Made by a program: the position numbers and the translations under genes. Positions 1-7,151 of a stretch of 47,303 bases of DNA are shown one piece after another. How positions within the stretch are numbered: the stretch's first letter is position 1; every line of letters starts with the position of its first letter. The stretch is from NCBI GenBank assembly GCA_021782815.1, contig JAJXUO010000022.1:1-47303 (forward strand). Direction: 5' to 3'. The DNA comes from Pseudomonadota bacterium (GTDB lineage Bacteria; Pseudomonadota; Alphaproteobacteria; Rhodospirillales; Magnetospirillaceae). The notes beneath the pieces are model-generated. The model did not search any database. It saw only the letters and a list, made by a program, of their open reading frames with translations, and was not told where the DNA came from.

Positions 1-150
1 TTAATACCAAGCCGCGATGAGTTTGACTCATCGCGGCGCCGGTTAGGAGCAAGGCGACGCGCGCCTGATGGCGCGAAGCCAAGGGTTTCGGAGAAACCCG
101 CCCGGCGCATGAGGGTGCAGTGATCGGTTCCGATCACTGCAATTTGGTAT
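1..150 (+). repeat. Dispersed multi-hairpin intergenic element, copy 1
   Basis: Four hairpins in order, bounded by inverted ATACCAA (4-10) and TTGGTAT (144-150). Hairpin A has 12-bp arms at 11-22 and 26-37 (loop TTG). Hairpin B has CGCGCC/GGCGCG arms at 60-65 and 70-75 (loop TGAT). Hairpin C has GGGTTTC/GAAACCC arms at 83-89 and 93-99 (loop GGA). Hairpin D has 12-bp arms at 116-127 and 130-141. The linkers GCCAAG and GCCCGGCGCATGAGGG recur in other copies. All pairings were read directly; the function is unknown. Confidence 0.85.
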
Positions 151-1105
151 AAGCCTGGCCCAGAACGGCCTGCAGCACCTTCAGGAAATCGCGATTCAGG
201 CCGATGCGCCGCTCCAGGGGGGCGTCTTTCGGGCGGGCGGTCATCTTGCCGCCCAGAAACAACAGCCCCTCTCCCGCCGCCTCCAGGGCCTGGGCCATGG
301 CCTCGGCGGTCATCAGCGACCCGGGAGCGGCATGTTCCACCCCGAAGGCCGGGGCATGGGGCATGTGGCTGTCCTGCCAGACCCCCCAGGGGGTTTCCTC
401 GCCCGAACAGCCGGAAAAGATCAGGCCGCGCAGCAGGCCTTCGGCGCGGGCGGCGCGGATCTGATCCAGCACATGCGCCGGATCGCGCTCCTCCAGCACC
501 GAGCGGCCCCAGTTCAGCGCCAGCCCCACCGGCGCCCCGCTGGCGCGGATGGCGCGGATTTCCTCCTGCAACGGCAGAAAGCCCTTGATGGCCGTCTGGC
601 CGGGAAACCAGGCGTCGCAATGTTCCAGGCACAGGGCGGCGCCCTGCCAGTCCCAGCCCGCCAGTTCGGCCAGCGAGGCGGCCAGCGCCGAGGCCGAGGC
701 CGAGGCCGGGCCGCCGAGGCGCGGCGCCCCGTGCAGTTCCACCGCCACCACCCGGCGGCGGCCGGCGGCCGCGTTGAAGCGCCGGACCACGTCCAGGGCC
801 TGGGCGGTGAAGGCCAGGGCGGCGGCGCGGCCCCCGGCATCGTCGGAGGCCAGCCCGAAATGCGGGTTTTCCCCCAGCCGGTCCATGGTGCCGGGCAACA
901 GGGTCAGCACCAGATCCCAATCGGGTTTAAGATGGGCCAGGGCCCAGGCCTCGTCATGGGGATGCAAGCGTCCGGTAAAGGGATATTCCAGCCCGCCCAG
1001 CGCCGGCAGCGCCGCCAGACCGGCCCAATAGGCCGCCTCGGCTTCGGGATTCCAGGCGCCCTGGCAGGGCGAGGTGGCGTAGGCGCCGAGAAAGAAACGC
1101 TTCAT
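134..1105 (-). CDS. DUF4862 family protein
   Basis: 323 aa. The N-terminus (MKRFFLGAYATSP) and the overall pattern fit the DUF4862 family, whose members look like TIM-barrel, sugar-isomerase-like proteins but have no established reaction. No signal peptide or membrane segment is visible. The upstream Shine-Dalgarno is weak (GGGGATG). A small unknown gene ends 41 bp upstream on the same strand, so the two may be cotranscribed. The last codons (Tyr-Thr-Lys-Leu-Gln-stop) are read from the terminal hairpin of the dispersed repeat, so the C-terminus may have been altered by arrival of that element. Family assignment is from recall of conserved sequence, not a search. Confidence 0.75.
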   Translation of the reverse strand: MKRFFLGAYATSPCQGAWNPEAEAAYWAGLAALPALGGLEYPFTGRLHPHDEAWALAHLKPDWDLVLTLLPGTMDRLGENPHFGLASDDAGGRAAALAFTAQALDVVRRFNAAAGRRRVVAVELHGAPRLGGPASASASALAASLAELAGWDWQGAALCLEHCDAWFPGQTAIKGFLPLQEEIRAIRASGAPVGLALNWGRSVLEERDPAHVLDQIRAARAEGLLRGLIFSGCSGEETPWGVWQDSHMPHAPAFGVEHAAPGSLMTAEAMAQALEAAGEGLLFLGGKMTARPKDAPLERRIGLNRDFLKVLQAVLGQAYTKLQ

Positions 1106-1146
1106 GATCGTTTAACGCATCCCCAAAGATCTTTTGACGAGCGGGC

Positions 1147-1401
1147 TCAGGCCACCCGGTTCTCCGGCGCCTTGCCGCCATGGCCGGGCAGATCGGGCAT
1201 GCCGCGCAGGGTCAGGGCCCATTTCAGCCCGGTCAGATCGTCGGGCCGCTCGAAGAAGATCATATAGCTTTTGCTTTGCAGATCGTCGGAAATCTCGTCC
1301 AGACGGATATCCCAGCCGCCCCGGGCATTGCGCCCCAGCCAGTCCTCGATGCGGCCCACCCGTTCGGTTCGCAGCCGCAAGCCATGTCGGAAATTGGTCA
1401 T
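1147..1401 (-). CDS. Small conserved-looking protein of unknown function
   Basis: 84 aa, soluble, charged, beginning MTNFRHGLRLRTERVG. I do not recognise a domain. It contains aromatic-rich stretches (GGWDIRLDEI, SYMIFFERPDD) that look like a folded alpha/beta domain rather than random translation. A GGAGGGAG Shine-Dalgarno lies about 9-11 nt before the ATG, and coding bias agrees with neighbouring genes. It sits just upstream of the DUF4862 gene on the same strand, so a shared transcript is likely. No signal peptide, no cysteine motif, no membrane segment. Function is not inferred. Confidence 0.6.
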   Translation of the reverse strand: MTNFRHGLRLRTERVGRIEDWLGRNARGGWDIRLDEISDDLQSKSYMIFFERPDDLTGLKWALTLRGMPDLPGHGGKAPENRVA

Positions 1402-1565
1402 CTCTCGTCGCTCCCTCCGGTGCGTCTTTCCCGACGCTTCAGAGATGAATCAGACAACCAAAAGCTTACAAAGATGTTAACGGGGGTTATTCAGGGGCAA
1501 TCGGGTGAACGCGCGATGGCTGTTCTCTTGAACGGGATTTTCGCCGCGTTGGCGCGATGAGGGCC

Positions 1566-1667
1566 CGCGCAACCGTTTGCGCGCAAGCCAAGCTGGCGGC
1601 ACGCCAGCGCCCGGCGTTTGAGGGACATATGAAAACCAGGGCAATCGGCTTTGCCCGATTGCCCTGG
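1566..1667 (+). repeat. Dispersed multi-hairpin element, divergent copy 4
   Basis: Hairpin B: CGCGCAA (1566-1572) / TTGCGCG (1577-1583). Linker CAAGCCAAG. Hairpin C: GCTGGCG (1592-1598) / CGCCAGC (1602-1608), loop GCA. Linker GCCCGGCGTTTGAGGG (1609-1624). Hairpin D: 13-bp arms 1636-1648 and 1655-1667. The linkers match copies 1-3 while almost all stem bases differ yet stay paired. Hairpin A and the ACCAA/TTGGT ends are not recognisable here. Confidence 0.7.
1631..1667 (-). terminator. Rho-independent terminator of the lipoprotein gene
   Basis: On the minus strand the gene ending at 1672 is followed at once by a perfect 13-bp stem (1655-1667 with 1636-1648, six-base loop) and then TTTTC. It is the same hairpin as stem D of repeat copy 4, so the repeat appears to serve as a terminator. 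Confidence 0.75.
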
Positions 1668-1671
1668 GGGA

Positions 1672-2226
1672 TCATTGCGCCCGGGTATGGCCGCCCTGAT
1701 TGTAGTAGAACCGCCTGGTGGTGCGGAACAGTTTGGCCATCATTTCGTCCATCAGCGTGCCGAAGCGGGGATCCCCGGGGCCGGTGGCATCGGTCTGACC
1801 GGAGATTTCGGTGATGGCGCGCCCCGCCACGCAGAAACTCGCCAACACCTTGACCCGGCCGGGTTCGGGCGGCTGCTGCGTGCGCTTTCCGGCGCACAGC
1901 TCCTGCCCGTACAACATCGGGCCGGGATTGAACTGGAAGATCAGACTGTAATTACTGCGGGCCGAAGGGCCGGGGGTCAGGGTGATGTGCCCCGCCTGGC
2001 GTTCCGGCGGCGTTTTCAAGCGGCCCGCCAGACCCTGGGCGAAAGCGGCATCGCTCAACCGGCCGGGAAAGGCGTTGCCCGCCACCTCCAGCTTAAGATC
2101 GCGCCCGGCCACGCCATAGCCGTAATAGCCGTCCACCCCCCGCTCGGTGGGCCCCTCCTCCGAGGTGACCGGCCCGGAACAGGCCGCCAGGGCGCAAAGA
2201 ACGGCGAGCGGAATCAATCGGCGCAT
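1672..2226 (-). CDS. Predicted lipoprotein of unknown function
   Basis: 184 aa from the ATG at 2226, chosen because GGAGG lies 5 nt upstream and the protein then opens with a type II signal peptide (MRRLIPLAVLCALAAC). The lipobox LAAC makes Cys16 the lipidation site; the next residue is Ser, consistent with outer-membrane sorting. The mature part has a Gly/Tyr-rich start (GVDGYYGYGVAG) and two cysteines in the central region; I recognise no family. An in-frame start 54 nt further upstream exists but would bury the signal peptide. It ends in a strong terminator, so it is the last gene of its transcript. Confidence 0.75.
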   Translation of the reverse strand: MRRLIPLAVLCALAACSGPVTSEEGPTERGVDGYYGYGVAGRDLKLEVAGNAFPGRLSDAAFAQGLAGRLKTPPERQAGHITLTPGPSARSNYSLIFQFNPGPMLYGQELCAGKRTQQPPEPGRVKVLASFCVAGRAITEISGQTDATGPGDPRFGTLMDEMMAKLFRTTRRFYYNQGGHTRAQ

Positions 2227-2370
2227 CAGATCCTCCATGGCGCCGATTTTATGCCGGACGCGGGGTGGCGTCATCGCCAATCTTGCGGCACCATGCTTTT
2301 TCCCGCGCCCGGTTCCGCCCGCCGGGCCGTATCATCTCCGACCCGAACTGCGATTGCGCCGACTCCCACC

Positions 2371-2595
2371 ATGGCCCACGATGACGACAGCGCCGAAAGG
2401 CAGGCCCCTCTCCAGGACGATCCGTCCTGCGAAGGCGACGCCCTGCCCCGCCCCTGGGGCGGGCCGCCCGGCGCCGACGCCATCCGCGCCCCCTTGCGCA
2501 TTCCCACCCTGGCCGAGCTGGAACGCATGCTGGTGATCATGGCCCTGGTGGATCAGGTCACCAACGAGGACGCCCCCCCTCCGCTCTTGAACTGA
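2371..2595 (+). CDS. Small hypothetical protein
   Basis: 74 aa, acidic and proline-rich N-terminal half (MAHDDDSAERQAPLQDD) followed by a short amphipathic helix (TLAELERMLVIMALVDQV). It fills the gap between two minus-strand genes whose 3' and 5' ends face it. No convincing Shine-Dalgarno is visible before the ATG and no family is recognised. Support is limited to an uninterrupted frame, plausible composition and the absence of a better candidate; the antisense frame here is also open, so this may not be a gene. Confidence 0.4.
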   Translation: MAHDDDSAERQAPLQDDPSCEGDALPRPWGGPPGADAIRAPLRIPTLAELERMLVIMALVDQVTNEDAPPPLLN

Positions 2596-2621
2596 AGCGG
2601 CGGGGGCGGCCCCGCCCCGCC

Positions 2622-4256
2622 TCACAGCGGCCGGGCGTCGGGATGATCCGGAGCCCGGTACAGCCGGCGCAGCTCCATCTTCAAAAGCTTGCCGGTGGCG
2701 GTATGCGGCAGGGTTTCGGCCAGCACGAAATCGTCGGGCATCCACCATTTGGCGATGCGGGGCGCCAGATACTCCCGCAACTCCTCCGCCGTCAGCCGGG
2801 CGCCCTCGCGCAGCACCAGCACCAGCCGGGGCCGCTCCCCCCATTTCTCGTCGGGGCGGCCGATGGCGGCGGCCTCGCGTACCGCCGGATGGCCGATGGC
2901 CACATTCTCCAGGGCGATGGAACTGATCCATTCCCCGCCCGACTTGATGACGTCCTTGGCGCGGTCGACGATCTCCATGAAACCGTCGGGGGTGATGGTG
3001 CAGATATCGCCGGTCACGAACCAGCCGTCCGGGGAAAAGGCCTGGCCATCGTCTTCGCTGAAATAGCCGCTGCAAATCCACGGGCCGCGCACCTCCAGCA
3101 TCCCCGAGGTCGCACCGTCCCAGGGCTGCTCCACCCCGTCGTAGCCGACGATGCGCATCTCGGCGCCGAACAGCGCCGCCCCCTGCTTGATGCGCAGGCC
3201 CATGCGCTCGTCGGGGCTCAAGGCATCATGGCGCGGCGTCAGGGTGGCCACCGTCACCACCGGGCTGGTCTCGGTCATGCCCCAGGCGTGAATGGGCTGG
3301 ATGCCCAGGGCGTCGAAGCGCTCCATCATGCGGGCCGGCGCCGCCGAGCCGCCGATCAGCACCCGCGACAGCGGCGCCAGCGTGTCTTGGGCCTTATCGG
3401 CGTGGTCCAGCAGCGACAGCCATACCGTGGGCACGCCGGCACTGACCGTCACCCCCTCCTCCCGGATCAGTTCGGCCAGACTGGCGCCGTCCAGCCGCCC
3501 CCCCGGCAACACCAGCTTGGCCCCGGCCATGGGGGCGCAATAAGGCAGGCCCCAGGAATTGACATGGAACATGGGCACCACAGGCATCACCACATCGCGC
3601 GACGACAGGCCGAACACCTCGGACCGCCCCCCGGCCATGGCATGCAACACGGTGGAGCGGTGCGAATAAAGCACGCCCTTGGGATTGCCGGTGGTGCCCG
3701 AGGTGTAGCACATGCCCGAGGCGGTGTTCTCGTCCAGCAACGGCCAGACGAACTGATCGGGCATGCCGCCGATCAGCTCCTCGTAGCACAACGCGCCGGG
3801 CAGCGTGGTGGCCGGCATGCGGCTCCGTTCGGTCATGATCACATAGCCCTGCACGCCGGGCAGGCCGGGGGCGATCTTTTCCAGCAGCGGCACGAAATCG
3901 GGATCGACGAAGACATATTGGTCGTCGGCATCGTTGATGATGAAGCGGATCTGTTCGGGAAACAGGCGCGGATTGATGGTGTGGCAAACGAACCCGGCTC
4001 CCGGCACGGCGTAATAAAGCTCCAGATGGCGGAAGCCGTTCCAGGCCAGGGTGCCCACCCGTTGCCCCGGCGTCAGCCCCAGCGCCACCAGGGCGTTGGC
4101 CAGACGGCGGCTGCGCCGCGCCGCCTCGCCGTAGGTGTAGCGGTGCAGGCCGCCATCCTCGCGCCGCGACACGATCTCGGTTTCGCGGTGAAACCGCGCC
4201 GCGTGCTCCAGCACCGCCGGTATCAGCAGCGGCTGCGACATCATTTTTCCCAGCAT
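2622..4256 (-). CDS. Medium/long-chain acyl-CoA synthetase (AMP-forming, AlkK-like)
   Basis: 544 aa from the ATG at 4256 (GGGAGG 6 nt upstream; the protein then begins [19 protein letters not shown] as in AlkK-type ligases). An earlier in-frame start at 4352 lacks family-like sequence. The P-loop-like AMP-binding motif [10 protein letters not shown], the YxxTE-like motif (WGMTETSP) and the C-terminal hinge and catalytic lysine region ([14 protein letters not shown], then TATGKLLK) are all present. It activates free fatty acids to acyl-CoA with ATP, feeding beta-oxidation or lipid synthesis, and is cytoplasmic. The MerR gene lies 164 bp upstream on the same strand and probably controls it. Exact chain-length preference cannot be read from sequence. 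Confidence 0.9.
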   Translation of the reverse strand: MLGKMMSQPLLIPAVLEHAARFHRETEIVSRREDGGLHRYTYGEAARRSRRLANALVALGLTPGQRVGTLAWNGFRHLELYYAVPGAGFVCHTINPRLFPEQIRFIINDADDQYVFVDPDFVPLLEKIAPGLPGVQGYVIMTERSRMPATTLPGALCYEELIGGMPDQFVWPLLDENTASGMCYTSGTTGNPKGVLYSHRSTVLHAMAGGRSEVFGLSSRDVVMPVVPMFHVNSWGLPYCAPMAGAKLVLPGGRLDGASLAELIREEGVTVSAGVPTVWLSLLDHADKAQDTLAPLSRVLIGGSAAPARMMERFDALGIQPIHAWGMTETSPVVTVATLTPRHDALSPDERMGLRIKQGAALFGAEMRIVGYDGVEQPWDGATSGMLEVRGPWICSGYFSEDDGQAFSPDGWFVTGDICTITPDGFMEIVDRAKDVIKSGGEWISSIALENVAIGHPAVREAAAIGRPDEKWGERPRLVLVLREGARLTAEELREYLAPRIAKWWMPDDFVLAETLPHTATGKLLKMELRRLYRAPDHPDARPL

Positions 4257-4420
4257 GACATCCTCCCAAACATGTTTTTTGCGATCAGGGTAAGGAGACG
4301 CGTTCACGCCCAAAGCCTCGGGGCGCGGTCTCTCATTTCGGAACGGTTGCAAGCGCCTCGCTTTACGAGGGAACGGGTCGGCTTCGCGGCATGGGGTGGT
4401 CTCCTCTGTCGTCGCCCTGT

Positions 4421-4807
4421 TTATGATACGGACAGGCCGTTCAGCCGGTCCCTCGCCTCGCCCTCCAGGGCTTCAAGCTCGGCGATGGTGGTTTCGATCT
4501 CATCCCGCAGGCGGTAAAGATCGGCCAGGCGGTCTTGGATCTTTTGCAAACCGTACTGGAACTGGCCGCCGCCACTGCCGTAGCGCGCCAGATATTCGCC
4601 GATATCCTCCAGCGAAAAGCCCAAACGGCGCAGGCGCAAAATCAGCAGCAGACGGGCGCGGTCGCGGTAGGTATAAACCCGCGCCCGCCCGGAACGGGCG
4701 GGGGCCAGCAGCCCTTTTTCCTCGTAAAAGCGCAGGGCCTGGGCCGTCAGGTCGAACTCCTGGGCCAGTTCCGAACTGCTGTAAAGCCTGCTTTTATCCG
4801 CCGACAC
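4421..4807 (-). CDS. MerR-family transcriptional regulator
   Basis: 128 aa, GTG start at 4807 with GGGAGGA about 8 nt upstream. The N-terminal winged helix-turn-helix shows the MerR signature (SSELAQEFDLTAQALRFYEEKGLL at about 11-34, then RVYTYRDRARL), followed by a dimerising helix (about 75-120). There is no cysteine-based metal site, so an organic or acyl-CoA effector is more likely than a metal; that is inference from neighbours. It lies upstream of the acyl-CoA synthetase and divergent from erpA. A perfect inverted repeat just upstream overlaps its own candidate -10, which fits autoregulation. Confidence 0.9.
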   Translation of the reverse strand: MSADKSRLYSSSELAQEFDLTAQALRFYEEKGLLAPARSGRARVYTYRDRARLLLILRLRRLGFSLEDIGEYLARYGSGGGQFQYGLQKIQDRLADLYRLRDEIETTIAELEALEGEARDRLNGLSVS

Positions 4808-4822
4808 CCTGATCCTCCCGCC

Positions 4823-4846
4823 TTAACTAAAGCTCACTTTAGTTAA
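4823..4846. promoter_or_regulatory. Candidate MerR operator, perfect inverted repeat
   Basis: Arms TTAACTAAAG and CTTTAGTTAA (10 bp each) with a 4-bp CTCA spacer, 16 bp upstream of the merR-type start codon. No mismatch. It overlaps the candidate -10 of that gene and lies just upstream of the candidate erpA promoter. Binding is inferred from position. Confidence 0.6.
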
Positions 4847-4864
4847 ACAAAGTTGGCTTAACAA
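4836..4864 (-). promoter_or_regulatory. Candidate promoter of the MerR gene
   Basis: Minus strand: -35 TTGTTA (4859-4864), 17-bp spacer, -10 TAAAGT (4836-4841). The -10 is inside the inverted repeat at 4823-4846, consistent with repression by its own product. Confidence 0.45.
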
Positions 4865-4881
4865 GTCATCACGCTTTAAAA
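4853..4881 (+). promoter_or_regulatory. Candidate erpA promoter
   Basis: Plus strand: -35 TTGGCT (4853-4858), 17-bp spacer, -10 TTAAAA (4876-4881), about 80 bp before the erpA start. Sigma-70-like; not otherwise supported. Confidence 0.4.
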
Positions 4882-4962
4882 ATCCGTTTTTCAGACTTAC
4901 ATATGGGAGTGTCGTGTCCCGTTCCTCCCCCGCGGGAGCCTGATTTCTGGAGTTTATCCTTG

Positions 4963-5319
4963 ATGGAAACCGTCGTCGCCGAGGCCCCGCCGCGCACCGT
5001 GGCCCTGACCGAAAACGCCGCCCGCCGCGTGATCAAGCTGAAGCAGATGGAAGGCAATGAGTCCCTGATGCTGCGCCTGTCGGTTTCCGGCGGCGGTTGC
5101 TCGGGCTTTTCCTACGGTTTCTCCCTGGACGACAAGCAGGGCGACGACGACCACCTGTTCCAGGACCATGGCGTCACCCTGGTGGTGGACGACACCTCGC
5201 TCGATCTTCTGGCCGGGTCCACCGTGGATTTCGTCGAGGATCTGGTGGGCAGCGCCTTCTCGATCAAAAACCCCAACGCCACCTCCACCTGCGGCTGCGG
5301 CAGCAGCTTCTCGGTGTAA
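4963..5319 (+). CDS. erpA: Iron-sulfur cluster insertion protein ErpA (A-type carrier)
   Basis: 118 aa. A-type carrier fold with the three invariant cysteines: Cys46 in SGGGCSGF, and Cys110 and Cys112 in STCGCGSSF. The ATG at 4963 gives the family length of about 110-120 aa. It accepts Fe-S clusters from the assembly scaffold and delivers them to apoproteins. This genome segment has many clients: the Fe-S subunits of complex I (NuoB, E, F, G, I) and IlvD. ErpA and IscA are hard to separate by sequence; the standalone location, away from an isc/suf operon, favours ErpA. It is followed directly by a copy of the multi-hairpin repeat. Confidence 0.88.
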   Translation: METVVAEAPPRTVALTENAARRVIKLKQMEGNESLMLRLSVSGGGCSGFSYGFSLDDKQGDDDHLFQDHGVTLVVDDTSLDLLAGSTVDFVEDLVGSAFSIKNPNATSTCGCGSSFSV

Positions 5320-5320
5320 G

Positions 5321-5466
5321 ACCAAGTCGCGATGAGTTTGACTCATCGCGACGCCGGTTAGGAGCAAGGCGACGCGCGGCTGATGCCGCGTTAGGCAAGG
5401 GGTCTGGAAGACCCCGCCCGCCGCCTGAGGGCCCCCGTTGATCGGGTCCGATCAACGGGATTGGGT
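5321..5466 (+). repeat. Dispersed multi-hairpin element, full-length copy 2
   Basis: Hairpin A 5326-5337/5341-5352 (12 bp, loop TTG); linker GCCGGTTAGGAGCAAGGCGAC identical to copy 1 over 21 bp apart from flanks; hairpin B CGCGGC/GCCGCG with loop TGAT; hairpin C GGGGTCT/AGACCCC (5399-5405/5409-5415, loop GGA); linker GCCCGCCGCCTGAGGG; hairpin D 5434-5445/5448-5459 (12 bp). It fills the gap between the convergent ends of erpA and the next gene. Confidence 0.85.
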
Positions 5467-5480
5467 GTAGCCCCCGCCGT

Positions 5481-6164
5481 TCAGCGTATCCGCCAGCGAT
5501 GGCAGCCCGCCTGCAATTCCTGACGGCGGTAGGCCGCCGGGGTATCGATCACGCCGTTGCGCGCCCGTAAAACGCTTTGCAGCCGCGCCATCTCGGGCCG
5601 TACTCCGGCCTGCAGACGGCCGATCACCATGGCGGGATCCACGCTGTCGACCCGCAGCAACAGCGGTCTGTTGTCCAGGATGGTGCGCCAGAGCAGGGTG
5701 CGCATCGGCGCGGCGAAGGCCGCCGTGGTCCGGGCGTTGATGCCCACATGCAGGCGCTCGTGCCGCAGGATGGCGTTATATTCGCAACTGCCCTCGGGAT
5801 AATTGGCGGCGACGTAAACCTGCTGTTCCGGCACCCCCATCACCGCCTTGACCTGATCCAGCCACACGCAAACGCCGCCGCCGCCCGGCAGCCGCATCTG
5901 CCGCCAGCGCGCCGTCAGGGTCAGGCGGGCCTGCGCCACCGTCAGCCCCTGCAAGGCCCAGCCGCGCGGCGGCGTTTCCATGTGATTGGCCAGCCGGGGC
6001 AGACCGAACAGATCCACATCATGATGCAGCCGCATGCGCGGCGCCTGCAGCAGGAATTCCAGCTGCGGCGGCGGCAAACCGGGCATGGCCGGGCAGGCCC
6101 CGGCCCATGCCGCCGGCGCCGCCAGACAGATCAACATCAGCGTCAATAAACCGCGAAGCCGCAT
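5481..6164 (-). CDS. Secreted protein with an HExxH motif, possible metallopeptidase
   Basis: 227 aa from the ATG at 6164, preceded by GGAGGGG; this start gives a clean signal peptide (MRLRGLLTLMLICLAAPAAWA, about 21 residues). Longer in-frame starts add basic sequence with no signal-peptide character. The mature protein contains ILRHERLHV, an exact HExxH match within a predicted helix, followed by a long helical C-terminal part. HExxH suggests a zinc-dependent periplasmic peptidase, but the motif alone is short and no family is recognised, so catalysis is inference. It is divergent from xthA, with a perfect palindrome between them, and convergent with erpA across the repeat. Confidence 0.7.
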   Translation of the reverse strand: MRLRGLLTLMLICLAAPAAWAGACPAMPGLPPPQLEFLLQAPRMRLHHDVDLFGLPRLANHMETPPRGWALQGLTVAQARLTLTARWRQMRLPGGGGVCVWLDQVKAVMGVPEQQVYVAANYPEGSCEYNAILRHERLHVGINARTTAAFAAPMRTLLWRTILDNRPLLLRVDSVDPAMVIGRLQAGVRPEMARLQSVLRARNGVIDTPAAYRRQELQAGCHRWRIR

Positions 6165-6299
6165 CCCCTCCAATCCCTGGACAAAGCCGCCGTCCCGGAG
6201 CCATATTACCGGTCGGCACTTAATTTGGCTCAAAAAACGCGCCGACCGGGAAGCCCGCGCGGCGTTTGAGCGGCCCCGGGACGGGGCTTGCCGTCTCGG

Positions 6300-6328
6300 C
6301 ATGATTTGACCCAACGGGTCAAATCATG
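6300..6328. promoter_or_regulatory. Perfect 13-bp inverted repeat between divergent genes
   Basis: Arms CATGATTTGACCC (6300-6312) and GGGTCAAATCATG (6316-6328) around AAC. It lies 47 bp before xthA. It could be an operator or the last hairpin of a degenerate repeat element, since GCGCGGCGTTTGAGCG precedes it, close to the repeat linker. Confidence 0.5.
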
Positions 6329-6374
6329 GGCCGGGCGGTACAACAAGGGCCGTCCACCGCTTTCAGGATTTTCC

Positions 6375-7151
6375 ATGCTGACCATCGCCACCTGGAACGT
6401 CAATTCCATCAAGGCCCGTCTCGACCATCTGCTGCAGTGGCTGGACGAGGCCCGCCCCGAGGTGGCGCTGTTGCAGGAACTGAAATGCCAGGAGGCCGAT
6501 TTCCCCCGGCTGGAGCTGGAAAGCCGCGGCTGGCATCTGGCGGTTTCGGGGCAGAAAACCTATAACGGCGTCGCCATCCTGTCGCGGCGCCCTTTGGTGG
6601 AAACGGCGCGCGGCCTGGCCGGCGACAACGGCGAGGCCCGCTATATCGAGGCCCGTCTGGAGGGCGGACTGACCGTGGCCTCGGTCTATGTGCCCATGGG
6701 CCAGGCCACGGACTCCGAGAAATTTCCCTTCAAGCTGGGCTTCCTCGACGGGCTGCGCGCCCGGGCCGAGACCCTGCTGGCCGAGGAAATCCCCTTCGTG
6801 CTGGGCGGCGATTACAACGTCGCCCCCGGCCCCGACGATGTTTTCGACGTGTCGGCCATGACCGGCCAGGTGCTCTACACCCTGGAGGAGCGCGACAAAT
6901 TCCGCCGCCTGCTGCATCTGGGCCTGACCGACTGTTTCCGCGTGTTCAACCGCGAGCCGGCGCAATTTTCCTGGTGGGATTACCGGGGCGGCGCCTGGCC
7001 GCGCAATCTCGGCCTGCGCATCGACCATCTTCTGGCCTCGCCCCAGGCCGCCGACCGCCTGACCGCCGCCGGGATCGACAAGACCCCGCGCGGCTGGGAC
7101 AAGGCCTCGGACCACACCCCGGTGTGGTGCCGCCTCGCCGATCCTACTTGA
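6375..7151 (+). CDS. xthA: Exodeoxyribonuclease III
   Basis: 258 aa, start ATG at 6375 where the family sequence begins (MLTIATWNVNSIKARL). Endonuclease/exonuclease/phosphatase fold with Glu34-type metal ligand in LLQELKCQE, the catalytic GGDYNVAP segment (Asp and Asn), the RIDHLLAS segment, and the C-terminal SDHTPVW with the general-base histidine. It cleaves the backbone at abasic sites and degrades 3' ends of duplex DNA in base-excision repair. Its last 8 bp overlap the 3' end of the convergent gene at 7144. Length is normal for the family. Confidence 0.95.
   Translation: MLTIATWNVNSIKARLDHLLQWLDEARPEVALLQELKCQEADFPRLELESRGWHLAVSGQKTYNGVAILSRRPLVETARGLAGDNGEARYIEARLEGGLTVASVYVPMGQATDSEKFPFKLGFLDGLRARAETLLAEEIPFVLGGDYNVAPGPDDVFDVSAMTGQVLYTLEERDKFRRLLHLGLTDCFRVFNREPAQFSWWDYRGGAWPRNLGLRIDHLLASPQAADRLTAAGIDKTPRGWDKASDHTPVWCRLADPT

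Noticed and set aside
332-1267. 311-aa plus-strand frame
   Set aside because: Antisense to the DUF4862 gene and rich in Arg/Gly/Gln without a ribosome-binding site.
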